Assembly (NCBI GenBank): GCA_031286975.1
Contig: JAITTM010000217.1
Coordinates: 1-10,565, forward strand
DNA: 10,565 nucleotides
DNA from: Coriobacteriales bacterium
GTDB taxonomy: Bacteria; Actinomycetota; Coriobacteriia; Coriobacteriales; UBA8131
Direction: 5' to 3'
A program made the translations under genes and the position numbers. Below are positions 1 to 6,647 of the stretch, piece after piece; positions within the stretch are counted from its first letter, which is position 1; every line of letters starts with the position of its first letter. The notes below the pieces were generated by a model that did no database searches, had not been told where the DNA came from, and saw only the letters and a list, made by a program, of their open reading frames with translations.

Positions 1-345
1 AGTTATGTTTAGCGGATCATCAGGAATATAGTGACCCCTTTCGTTGCGAGAAATAAGCGCGGCACCCTAGACGCTGTATTGGAGGTCGACCCCCTCAGCG
101 ATGTTGTTGTAGCGGATGGTGTTGTCTGAAACGACGCTGTTTGCCAACTGCCCAAACAGGGGGCGTGAGCTTAAGGGTAAAGCCCTCGTTTTGGATGCAA
201 AGGCACTGCGCTTGAGCGCACGCTGTACCTGCGCGCATATTCTGTTTGTCGCCATCTTGGGCTCCCTTTGCCCCTGCCGCCTGCCCCAGCCGCTATTGAT
301 TTTGGCTACCTTACTTGACATTGAGGTTGGTTGCAAGGGAACCAA
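1..345 (-). pseudogene. possible remnant of an RHS/YD-repeat type surface protein
   Basis: A minus-strand open frame of about 92 codons begins at a TTG near 345 and stops with TAG at 67-69. Its last residues, SDNTIRYNNIAEGVDLQYSV, resemble the segment of large RHS/YD-repeat wall-associated proteins where a (V/I)xYxNxxxGVDLxY motif precedes the repeats. In such proteins the chain continues for hundreds of residues, whereas here it stops at once. Reading past the TAG in the same frame gives a further open stretch to the window edge (GAALISRNERGHYIPDDPLN) that I do not recognise. The upstream residues are basic and not recognisable. The region looks less GC-rich than the genes beside it. It may be a decayed fragment, or the match may be chance; I favour a remnant with low confidence. 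Confidence 0.3.
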
Positions 346-369
346 GTGCCCTTTTCACACGAAAACCAC

Positions 370-437
370 AAAACCGGTTGGCTACGGTTCGGACCCCTCA
401 CTACGTCAACGGCTTCAGGTAGTGGGCTCCCGGTTTT
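370..437. repeat. 8-base inverted repeat enclosing a second hairpin, downstream of the MFS gene
   Basis: AAAACCGG at 370-377 is the exact reverse complement of CCGGTTTT at 430-437. Between them CACTAC (399-404) and GTAGTG (419-424) form a second perfect 6-base stem with a 14-base loop. The set lies just after the stop codon of the MFS gene, where a transcript end is expected. The A-run/T-run at the base is reminiscent of a bidirectional terminator, but the interior between the two stems is large and unpaired, and no clean U-tract follows. It could be a weak terminator or a processing structure. Confidence 0.3.
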
Positions 438-445
438 CTCCCCGG

Positions 446-1702
446 TTACTCCCCCGCAGGTTTATCGAGTGAGCGTACACTGGGCGGAATGAGGGCAGCA
501 ATGGCCACGGCGACCATGCCCACGCCGCTGATGACAAACCAGGGCGCAACGCCGAGTGCCTCGGCAACGGGGCCGGCAACCAGCAGACCTATGGGTGAGG
601 CGACTGAGAACACCACGCCCAACAGCGCCATGACGCGTCCGAGTTTCTCGGGGGCGATTCTGCGCTGGATGAGCGCCGCAAGCGGGCCGTTGAAAAACGC
701 CATCGCGACCGCCATGACGCCGCTGAACACCACGAAGCTAGAAAACGCCGCAGGTGGCAACAGGCCGCAGGCAATCGATACAATGCCACAACCGCCTATC
801 GAGAGAGCCACCAGCCACACGAGCTTGCGCCCTCCACCCCAGATGCCCAGCACAATCGAGCCCAGCAGCAGGCCGATGCCAAAGACCGCCTCAACCAAAG
901 AGGCCTCAAAGCCACCCAGTGCAAAGTGCTCATAGGTCATGAGGGGATACAGCATCGCCATGGGCATGAACGCGATGGTGCCCAAAAAGATGAACAAAAA
1001 GAGCAGCCCCATGCCCTCGCACTCCCCTATCGCCCGCAGTCCGTCGCCCATCTCGTGCAGCACGTTGCTGCGCTTGTCCTTATCCATCTGCGCCTGGGGC
1101 ACAGATACAAGCAAGAGAGCACCGCAGGCAATGAGCGCGCCCGCAGCGTCAGCAAACAGGGCAACCTGTAGCCCAAAGGTCACGTACATGAAGATGCCCA
1201 GCGCCGGCCCACCGATATTGCTGACCGACATGATGCCTTGGTCAAGACTCCCAATGCGCACCAGGTGACGGTCGGGCACCAAAAGCGGCATGACCGCTTG
1301 CATGGCGGGCTGATGGAAGGTCTGCCCCACGGAGCGCACAACCTGAATACCCACAACCAGAGCTATCGAGGTAGCGCCCATGCTGATGAGAAGAGCAGCA
1401 ATCACGGTGACCACGGCAATACCGATGTCAGCAACGATCATGATGAGCTTGCGATCAAAGCGATCAACGATGGCTCCGGCAAAGGGCCCGAGAATCGCCC
1501 CCGGCACAAAGACCGCCAAGCTTGCAAACGCCAGGACCAAGGCGCTGCCGGTGGTCTCGGTCAGATACCACAACAGAGCATAACCGGCGGCGGTGCTGGT
1601 GAGGATGGACACCGCCTGTCCACTCCAAATCGTCCCGATGATGCCCCTCCAATGCCGCGGAACCACCGTGCCCGCCGCGGAGAGCTCGCCGTTATCCATC
1701 AT
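446..1702 (-). CDS. MFS efflux transporter (macrolide-efflux/enterobactin-exporter-like)
   Basis: The 418-residue product has about 12 hydrophobic segments, the usual size for a major facilitator drug/metabolite exporter. After the second helix it carries the motif-A-like loop GAIVDRFDRKL (about residues 75-86), with D80, R81 and R84. The opening WSGQAVSILTSTAAGYALLW and the following helix resemble the MFS_3/Mef-type proton antiporters, which export macrolides, siderophores or other small molecules; the substrate cannot be read from sequence. The start is chosen at the tandem ATG-ATG (1702 and 1699) because a GGAGG lies 6 bases upstream and because residues before it in the open frame are arginine-rich and unlike the family. 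It overlaps the end of the radical SAM gene by 11 bases, which suggests translational coupling. It appears to be the last gene of the transcript. Confidence 0.85.
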   Translation of the reverse strand: MMDNGELSAAGTVVPRHWRGIIGTIWSGQAVSILTSTAAGYALLWYLTETTGSALVLAFASLAVFVPGAILGPFAGAIVDRFDRKLIMIVADIGIAVVTVIAALLISMGATSIALVVGIQVVRSVGQTFHQPAMQAVMPLLVPDRHLVRIGSLDQGIMSVSNIGGPALGIFMYVTFGLQVALFADAAGALIACGALLLVSVPQAQMDKDKRSNVLHEMGDGLRAIGECEGMGLLFLFIFLGTIAFMPMAMLYPLMTYEHFALGGFEASLVEAVFGIGLLLGSIVLGIWGGGRKLVWLVALSIGGCGIVSIACGLLPPAAFSSFVVFSGVMAVAMAFFNGPLAALIQRRIAPEKLGRVMALLGVVFSVASPIGLLVAGPVAEALGVAPWFVISGVGMVAVAIAALIPPSVRSLDKPAGE

Positions 1703-2621
1703 GCGCAGCCTCCACCCCCGTAAGGTCAAACGGCGGGATGAAGCTCTCCTCAGCGGTGCCGCCCTCCTGCATGAAGCTGTTGGTGATGCCGAGACCAAGC
1801 GCAAAGTCGATCAGCGCGCTGTAGTCTGCCTCGCTCACCGTGGTGCCCAGCTCGGCAAATCGCTCGCATCCCCCTCCCAAAAGAGGCGTGTACTGGTTCA
1901 TCAAGCTGTAGCACACCCGGTTTTTGCATGCGGAGAAAACCGTGGCCACCACAGCCTTTGAGTCTCCCAACTGCCCCGGCAGCAAAAGGTGCCGCACGAT
2001 AACGCCCCGCTGCAGGATGCCCTCGTCGCCAAGCGTGTAGTCGCCCACCTGCGCAAGCATAGCGCGCAGGGCACGCAACGCCAGCTGTTCATAGTCGGGG
2101 GCGTTGGAGTAGCGGCACGCCAGCTTTGGGTCACAGTACTTGAAGTCCGTGAGGTAGATATCCACATGCCCCTTGAGCATCTCGATGGTCTCGACCGTCT
2201 CGTAGCCGCTCGTGTTGTACACCACAGGCAGTTGTAGCCCTGCCATCCGCGCCGTTGCAAGCGCCTCGGTGATCTGCGGCACATACTGCGTGGGCGTCAC
2301 CAGGTTGATGTTGTGCGCACCCTGCTTTTGCAACTCTAGGAATATCCGCGCCAGGCGCTCAACCGCGATAGCCTTGCCCACCCGCCCCGAGGATATGCTC
2401 TCGTTTTGGCAATACACGCACTGCAAGGGACAGTTGGAGAAGAACACCGTGCCGCTCCCCCGCCAGCCGCTGATGGGTGGCTCCTCCCACGCGTGCAGCG
2501 CGGCGCGCGCAACACGTAGCGTATCGTCCGCCCCGCACACGCCGTGCTCCCCCGCCGCACGGTTGGCACCGCACGCACGGGGGCAGAGCTTACAGGAGAC
2601 GGGTAGCTGCATGTGCACCAT
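1692..2621 (-). CDS. radical SAM protein of the PflX/COG1313 family
   Basis: The product has 309 residues. The radical SAM signature CxxxCxxC is clear in NCPLQCVYCQN (C64, C68, C71), where three cysteines bind the 4Fe-4S cluster that cleaves S-adenosylmethionine. An additional N-terminal cysteine set, C10-x2-C13-x3-C17 and C29, followed by HAWEEPPISGWRGSGTVFF, is typical of the uncharacterised PflX-like group (COG1313), related to pyruvate formate-lyase activating enzymes. The C-terminal FIPPFD also fits. Despite the name, no glycyl-radical enzyme is encoded nearby, so a role as an activase is not supported here; the true substrate is unknown. The start could be the ATG at 2621 or the ATG at 2612; neither has a strong ribosome binding site. 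It lies 65 bases after thrS and overlaps the MFS gene, suggesting the pair act together. Confidence 0.85.
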   Translation of the reverse strand: MVHMQLPVSCKLCPRACGANRAAGEHGVCGADDTLRVARAALHAWEEPPISGWRGSGTVFFSNCPLQCVYCQNESISSGRVGKAIAVERLARIFLELQKQGAHNINLVTPTQYVPQITEALATARMAGLQLPVVYNTSGYETVETIEMLKGHVDIYLTDFKYCDPKLACRYSNAPDYEQLALRALRAMLAQVGDYTLGDEGILQRGVIVRHLLLPGQLGDSKAVVATVFSACKNRVCYSLMNQYTPLLGGGCERFAELGTTVSEADYSALIDFALGLGITNSFMQEGGTAEESFIPPFDLTGVEAAHDG

Positions 2622-2637
2622 TCAACAAGAGGTAGGC

Positions 2638-2678
2638 TTGGCCATGCACCCTTTGCGGGGCTGGTGGGTGCTTGGCAA
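2638..2678 (-). other. imperfect hairpin between thrS and the radical SAM gene
   Basis: GCACCC (2646-2651) pairs exactly with GGGTGC (2666-2671) around a 14-base loop. After one T/T mismatch, GCCA (2641-2644) pairs with TGGC (2673-2676), and after one bulged base TT pairs with AA (2638-2639 and 2677-2678). That gives about 12 base pairs spanning most of the 65-base gap. No U-tract follows on the minus strand, so it is not a standard intrinsic terminator. It could be a leaky terminator, a processing or stability element, or a structure that occludes the weak start region of the next gene. Confidence 0.4.
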
Positions 2679-2686
2679 AGATGGCG

Positions 2687-4612
2687 TCACACCACTGCAG
2701 CGGCTATGATTTGCGCAAAATCCGCAACCGGCTGGCTGCCTTGGTCGCCACGTGTGCGATCGCGCACACCCACGGTCTTCTCCGCGACTTCTTTGTCTCC
2801 TACTATCAGCATGTAGGGGATCTTTTGCTGCTGAGCCTTGGCAATCTTGACGCGCATGGGCTCGTTTTGGTTGTAGACCTCGACGCGGCCGCCTGCTGCG
2901 GCAAGCTGCTTTTTGACCTCGAAGGCGTAGTCGATGTGGCGGTCGGATATGGGGATGACCGCCACCTGCACGGGAGCAAGCCAGAGCGGCAGGGCACCGG
3001 CGTAGTGCTCAAGCAGGATGCCCAAAAAGCGCTCGATGGAGCCAAAAATGGCGCGGTGGAGCATCCAGGGCTGCTCCTCGCCGTTGTCCGCCGTGCGGTA
3101 TGTGAGGTCAAAGCGCTCGGGAAAATTGAAATCGACCTGCACGGTTGAGCACTGCCAGGTGCGCCCGATGGCATCGCGCACCTTGATATCGATCTTGGGG
3201 CCATAGAAGGCACCGTCGCCCTCGTTGATGTCGTAGGCCAGCCCGTGCGCGGCGCAGGCTGCCTTGAGTTGCTCGGTGGCGAACTCCCACTTGCTGTCCT
3301 CACCGATGGACTTCTCGGGACGGGTCGAGATCTCGGCCGTGTAGGTGAACTCGAAGGTGGACATGATGTGGTCGACCAGATCGAGGATGGCGAGCACCTC
3401 GTCGAGCACCTGATCCTGTCGGCAGAAGACGTGCGCGTCATCCTGCGTGAAGCCACGGGCGCGCAGCAGGCCATGCACCACGCCACTCATCTCGTGGCGA
3501 TACACCGTACCAAACTCAAAGAAGCGCAGGGGCAGATCGCGATAGGAGCGCAGCTCGTTGCCATAGAGCAGCACGTGCCCAGGGCAGTTCATGGGCTTGA
3601 CGCCGTATTCGCTGAGCTTGCTTGCGTCTTTGGCCTCGGACTCATCAATGGTGAAGAAGTACATGTTGTCCTGGTAGAAATAGTAGTGCCCACTGCGCTT
3701 CCACACCTCTGCATTATAGATGTGCGGGGTGATGACCTCCTCATAGCCGCGCGCGTACAGGTCTTTGCGGAGCCACTCCTGCAGCGTGCGAATCACACGC
3801 GCCCCGTTGGGGAGGTAGAGCGGCAGGCCAACGCCCGCCTGCTCGTCCATCATGTAGATGCCCAGCTCGCGCCCCAGCTTGCGGTGGTCGCGCTTCTCGG
3901 CCTCCTCGATACGGGTAAGGTAGGCATCCTGATCTTTCTTGCTGAACCAGGCGGTGCCGTAGATGCGTTGCAGCATCTGGCGTTCGCTGTCGCCGCGCCA
4001 GTAGGCACCCGCCAGCTTGGTGAGCTTGAAGGCGGCCAGCTTGCCCGTGTCGGGGATATGTGGCCCACGGCACAGGTCGGTGAAGTCGCCTTGCGAATAC
4101 AGGGAGATAACCGTGTCGCTGGGCAGCTCGTCTATCAGCTCCAGCTTGAGGGGCTGCGTGGCAAACAGCTCGCGCGCCTGCGCTGCCGTGACCTCGCGGC
4201 GCGTGAAGGGGAGCGCTGCTGCCACTATCGCGTGCATGCGCTGCTCAATGGCCGCCAGATCCTCGGGTGTAAAGGAGCGCCCGATCTCGATGTCGTAGTA
4301 GAAGCCGTCCTCGATGGCGGGTCCTATGCCAAACTGCGCCTGCGAAAAGAGCTCCTGCACCGCCTGTGCCATGATGTGCGCGGCACTGTGGCGCAGGATA
4401 TCGAGCGCTTCAGGCGACTTGTTGGTGATGATCTCGACGGTGGCACCATTGGGCACCAGCACGCTCAGGTCAACGGGCACACCGTCGATCTTGCCGGCCA
4501 GAGCCGCCTTGGCAAGCCCCGCACCGATGGAGGCCGCCACATCGTATACGGTCGAACCATCGACAAGCTCCTTTGATGAGCCATCGGGAAGTGAGATAGT
4601 GAGGGTAGGCAT
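2687..4612 (-). CDS. thrS: threonine-tRNA ligase
   Basis: The cytoplasmic class II synthetase charges tRNA-Thr with threonine. The 641-residue product is full length for the bacterial family. In order: the TGS domain (about 1-60), an editing domain with H75/H79 (HSAAH) and C181/H185 (CRGPH) that hydrolyses Ser-tRNA-Thr, the catalytic core, and an anticodon-binding domain after about residue 545. Expected zinc ligands are C343 (MNCPGH), H394 (DDAH) and H519 (MLHRAIFGS). Motif 2 is FFEFGTVYRHE with R372, and motif 3 is GSIERFLGILLEHYAG with R528. The ATG at 4612 (MPTLTISLPDG) is chosen because the TGS domain begins there; the 36 codons upstream in the open frame are cysteine- and arginine-rich and match nothing. 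The ribosome binding site is only a weak AAAGAGA. No key residue is missing. Confidence 0.97.
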   Translation of the reverse strand: MPTLTISLPDGSSKELVDGSTVYDVAASIGAGLAKAALAGKIDGVPVDLSVLVPNGATVEIITNKSPEALDILRHSAAHIMAQAVQELFSQAQFGIGPAIEDGFYYDIEIGRSFTPEDLAAIEQRMHAIVAAALPFTRREVTAAQARELFATQPLKLELIDELPSDTVISLYSQGDFTDLCRGPHIPDTGKLAAFKLTKLAGAYWRGDSERQMLQRIYGTAWFSKKDQDAYLTRIEEAEKRDHRKLGRELGIYMMDEQAGVGLPLYLPNGARVIRTLQEWLRKDLYARGYEEVITPHIYNAEVWKRSGHYYFYQDNMYFFTIDESEAKDASKLSEYGVKPMNCPGHVLLYGNELRSYRDLPLRFFEFGTVYRHEMSGVVHGLLRARGFTQDDAHVFCRQDQVLDEVLAILDLVDHIMSTFEFTYTAEISTRPEKSIGEDSKWEFATEQLKAACAAHGLAYDINEGDGAFYGPKIDIKVRDAIGRTWQCSTVQVDFNFPERFDLTYRTADNGEEQPWMLHRAIFGSIERFLGILLEHYAGALPLWLAPVQVAVIPISDRHIDYAFEVKKQLAAAGGRVEVYNQNEPMRVKIAKAQQQKIPYMLIVGDKEVAEKTVGVRDRTRGDQGSQPVADFAQIIAAAVV

Positions 4613-4647
4613 GGTAGGTCTCTTTCTTCTCCAACCGCAGTGTACGG

Positions 4648-4678
4648 GTTTTGTAGGCAAGCAGATTGCTTTGAAAAC
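4648..4678 (-). promoter_or_regulatory. composite hairpin in the thrS leader
   Basis: On the minus strand GTTTT (4674-4678) pairs with AAAAC (4648-4652), enclosing a perfect 5-base hairpin AAGCA/TGCTT (4667-4671 with 4659-4663) with a 3-base loop. This lies 36 to 66 bases upstream of the thrS ATG, inside the leader predicted from the candidate promoter. Some bacteria control thrS through leader structures, by ThrRS itself or by a T-box. The T-box antiterminator core (TGGNACCGCG) is absent here, so the mechanism, if any, is unknown. Confidence 0.3.
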
Positions 4679-4713
4679 AGAGCCCCGATGCACACAGCGC
4701 ACTCTATTGCACG

Positions 4714-4742
4714 AGTACACCTGAGCCTTGCTTGAAAGGCAA
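4714..4742 (-). promoter_or_regulatory. candidate thrS promoter
   Basis: On the minus strand TTGCCT (4737-4742) and TGTACT (4714-4719) are separated by 17 bases. Each matches the housekeeping sigma consensus at four of six positions, including TTG of the -35. A transcript would start near 4707 and carry a leader of about 95 bases. The spacer holds AGGCTCAGG, which also occurs upstream of valS. Match quality is moderate, so this is only a candidate. Confidence 0.35.
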
Positions 4743-4754
4743 GATGCCGCTTAC

Positions 4755-4774
4755 AAAAAGCCGCTGGGAGCTGC
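4755..4774 (-). terminator. weak candidate terminator after the zinc-ribbon gene
   Basis: Read on the minus strand, GCAGC-TCCCA-GCGGC is followed directly by TTTTT. The stem has five positions with one A/G mismatch, so it is weak, but position at the stop codon and the T-run fit an intrinsic terminator. If real it would separate this gene from thrS. Confidence 0.3.
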
Positions 4775-5202
4775 TAACGTACTGGCGTACAACAATAGGG
4801 ACACACGGTCCAATCGGGATTCAAGGCGTGACCGCAACGCTGACATTCGTTCTTGAGTTGTGTGCCGCAGCGGGGGCACATAAGGTATTCCCGCTCAACC
4901 GGGTACCCGCACTTCCCGCATTCTCCGTACTTCATCAGTTCGCGCTTCTTGAGCGTGAAATCCAAGTCCTGCTCATCGCGGTCGCTCAACAGCATGGGTG
5001 GGCGCAGCATGGCATAGGTAAACGCGCCCACAAAAGGAATCAGGCTGATGATACCCCAGATAACCGGGTTCGAGCCGCGCAGATAGGAGTCGCGGATGAC
5101 CCAGATGATGGATATCAGATAGAGAATACCGACGACCACGAGTATCGCCATTGCGGCGGTTTTGACTTCCGGTGTGATAATCTGCGAGATTATCTCTTCC
5201 AT
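4774..5202 (-). CDS. small membrane protein with two C-terminal zinc ribbons
   Basis: This 142-residue protein has two hydrophobic segments, at about 15-36 and 46-66, joined by a short charged turn (RDSYLRGS). A charged linker leads to two CxxC...CxxC ribbons: C95/C98 with C109/C112, and C120/C123 with C134/C137, followed by an extra C138. The layout matches double-zinc-ribbon (DZR-like) membrane proteins of unknown function. The ribbons are probably cytoplasmic, since zinc ribbons are usually assembled there, but topology is inferred. The first half, with its IWGIISLIPFVGAF segment, resembles short PLD-nuclease N-terminal-type membrane hairpins. The start is supported by AAGGA seven bases before ATG. 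It sits between folC and thrS with an 86-base gap upstream holding a promoter candidate. No function is assigned. Confidence 0.85.
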   Translation of the reverse strand: MEEIISQIITPEVKTAAMAILVVVGILYLISIIWVIRDSYLRGSNPVIWGIISLIPFVGAFTYAMLRPPMLLSDRDEQDLDFTLKKRELMKYGECGKCGYPVEREYLMCPRCGTQLKNECQRCGHALNPDWTVCPYCCTPVR

Positions 5203-5222
5203 GTACGTATCCTTCTCTCGCT

Positions 5223-5237
5223 GAGCGCGAACCGCTC
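5223..5237 (-). other. small hairpin in the leader of the zinc-ribbon gene
   Basis: GAGCG (5223-5227) and CGCTC (5233-5237) form a perfect 5-base stem around a 5-base loop, between the promoter candidate and the ribosome binding site. No T-run follows on the minus strand, so it is unlikely to terminate folC transcripts. It may simply be chance in a GC-rich leader. Confidence 0.25.
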
Positions 5238-5254
5238 GGGCTGTTGACCTGACA

Positions 5255-5282
5255 ATTCTAGCAGAACACAGGACGATTGTAA
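5255..5282 (-). promoter_or_regulatory. candidate extended -10 promoter for the zinc-ribbon gene
   Basis: On the minus strand TGCTAGAAT contains a -10 hexamer TAGAAT (5255-5260, five of six matches) preceded by the TGn extension. A poor -35, TTACAA (5277-5282), lies 16 bases upstream; extended -10 promoters tolerate this. The start point would be near 5248, giving a leader of about 45 bases. The gap after folC and the good -10 suggest this gene can be expressed independently of folC. Confidence 0.4.
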
Positions 5283-5288
5283 CGGAAT

Positions 5289-6566
5289 CTAGTCAGTCTG
5301 CTGGGCAAAGACACCTTTGGCCTCACCCTTGACCTCCCCTGCAAGGGTGATGGAGCCCGTTGCCACGACATCTGCGCCCTGGGCGCGCAGCGCCGCAAGC
5401 GCCGCGGCTACGGTGGTATAGCACTCGGGCATGACGCCCTGGCGCTCTTGCACCAGCCGCGCTAACTCCCCTGCCGGGATCGCCCGCGCAGAAGCGCTCT
5501 GCGTCACAACCACGCGCGAGAACAGGGGCACCAACGCGTCGATGATGCCGCCCGCGTCCTTATCCTTAAGTATGCCAAGGAGACAGGCGGGCTCGTTTGC
5601 TGTTTGCAGGCGCCCCTGCTCCCCTGCCACGCCAAAGCGTTGTTGCAGCGCCTCGGCCAAAGCACGTGCGGACTGCGGATTGTGAGCGGCATCGATGAGC
5701 AGCAGCGGGTCTGTGCACAAGCTCTCAAAGCGTCCGGGGATGACCAGGGCATCGAGCGCCTGCTGCACCGCCAAAAGGTCGAGCTCACATGCCAGCATCG
5801 CCCTCGCCGCGGCAAGGGCGACCGCGACATTCTGCTCCTGGTAGCGCGGCAGGGTGCCAGGCAGCTTAAGACCGCGCGGCAGGGTGCCGTCAACAAGCAC
5901 GGGCTCGGCACCAACCTCGGTGCAACGGGCGCAAAACACGTCATGCGCAGCGGCAGTGCCGGGACCGAGCACGGGAATGCTGCCGCTCTTGATGATTGCG
6001 GCCTTCTCGGCAGCGATCTCTTCAAGCGTGTTGCCGAGGATGGCGGTGTGGTCAAAATCGACACCGGTTATCGCGGCAACTTGGGGCGTGACCACGCTGG
6101 TGGCGTCCCAGCGGCCTCCCAGCCCCACCTCCAGCACGGCGATATCCACCCCTTGTTGGGCAAAGAGCCACAGTGCGCCCGCGGTTAGGAGCTCGAACTC
6201 GGTGATGAGCTTAAGGCTGCCCGCTGCGATTGCCGCATCCGCCGCGGTCTGCGCCGCGAAGACGGCCTGTGCAAAGAGCTCAGCTGCAACAACCGCGCCG
6301 TCAACCTCCATGCGCTCGTTATAAAATACCAGCTCAGGCGAGGTATAGAGCCCCACTCTAAAGCCCTGCGCACGCAAAATCGCTGCTGCAAAACGCGCAG
6401 TGGATGACTTGCCGTTGGTGCCGGCAACCTGCAGCGACGCAAAGGAACCCTGCGGATTGCCCAGCTGCTCAAGCGTGGCGGTCACTCCTTTGAGTGAGGG
6501 CTCGATGCCAAACGCCAGCGCCTCGCGCAGGAGGGCGAGGGCGCGCTGATAATTGCTCGTGTTCAT
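5289..6566 (-). CDS. folC: bifunctional folylpolyglutamate/dihydrofolate synthase
   Basis: A cytoplasmic Mur-ligase-like enzyme that adds glutamates to folates and, in many bacteria, glutamate to dihydropteroate. From the ATG at 6566 it has 425 residues, normal for FolC. Visible signatures are the P-loop GTNGKSS (49-55), LEVGLGGRWDATSVV (145-159), DHT (172-174) with the downstream AAEKAAIIK whose K188 fits the lysine carbamylated in this family, the RYQEQN segment and DAAHNP (292-297). The ATG is preferred because family members begin with this Y-x2-AL-x-LL segment, and AAAGGG lies nine bases upstream. However a GTG at 6635 in the same frame would add 23 residues, and has TAAGGAGGT just before it, overlapping the valS stop. 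Either way folC follows valS closely and is probably cotranscribed. Whether it has both activities cannot be read here. Confidence 0.95.
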   Translation of the reverse strand: MNTSNYQRALALLREALAFGIEPSLKGVTATLEQLGNPQGSFASLQVAGTNGKSSTARFAAAILRAQGFRVGLYTSPELVFYNERMEVDGAVVAAELFAQAVFAAQTAADAAIAAGSLKLITEFELLTAGALWLFAQQGVDIAVLEVGLGGRWDATSVVTPQVAAITGVDFDHTAILGNTLEEIAAEKAAIIKSGSIPVLGPGTAAAHDVFCARCTEVGAEPVLVDGTLPRGLKLPGTLPRYQEQNVAVALAAARAMLACELDLLAVQQALDALVIPGRFESLCTDPLLLIDAAHNPQSARALAEALQQRFGVAGEQGRLQTANEPACLLGILKDKDAGGIIDALVPLFSRVVVTQSASARAIPAGELARLVQERQGVMPECYTTVAAALAALRAQGADVVATGSITLAGEVKGEAKGVFAQQTD

Positions 6567-6638
6567 GTCCGGTTGCCCTTTAAGCAAAGCTTCCCCAGTC
6601 GCTTTGCCCTGGTGCGCGCTGTGACTGCCCGCCACAAT

Positions 6639-6647
6639 ACCTCCTTA
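6639..6647 (-). promoter_or_regulatory. near-perfect Shine-Dalgarno overlapping the valS stop codon
   Basis: On the minus strand the valS stop TAA runs straight into AGGAGGT, giving TAAGGAGGT, complementary to the 16S rRNA 3' end. It lies four bases before an in-frame GTG at 6635 and about 73 bases before the ATG expected from the FolC family. It therefore supports the GTG start, or a reinitiation site that couples valS and folC translation. Confidence 0.6.

Noticed and set aside
116..472. Plus-strand frame of 118 codons at the left end
   Set aside because: No similarity recognised, overlaps the 3' end of the MFS gene, and no good ribosome binding site; chance frame more likely.
489..935. 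Plus-strand frame of 148 codons opposite the MFS gene
   Set aside because: Low-complexity Ala/Thr/Pro composition expected from the reverse complement of membrane-protein codons; no start context or family match.
1703..1804. Upstream extension of the MFS protein (34 extra codons)
   Set aside because: Arginine-rich translation of the opposite frame of the radical SAM gene; the ATG at 1702 has a good GGAGG site.
3245..4576. Long plus-strand open frame (443 codons) opposite thrS
   Set aside because: It is antisense to a clearly intact ThrRS, has no recognisable domain, and long mirror frames are common opposite GC-rich genes.
4585..4720. Upstream extension of ThrRS to the first ATG of the open frame (36 extra codons)
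   Set aside because: The extra residues are Cys/Arg rich, unlike the TGS domain, which begins exactly at the ATG at 4612.
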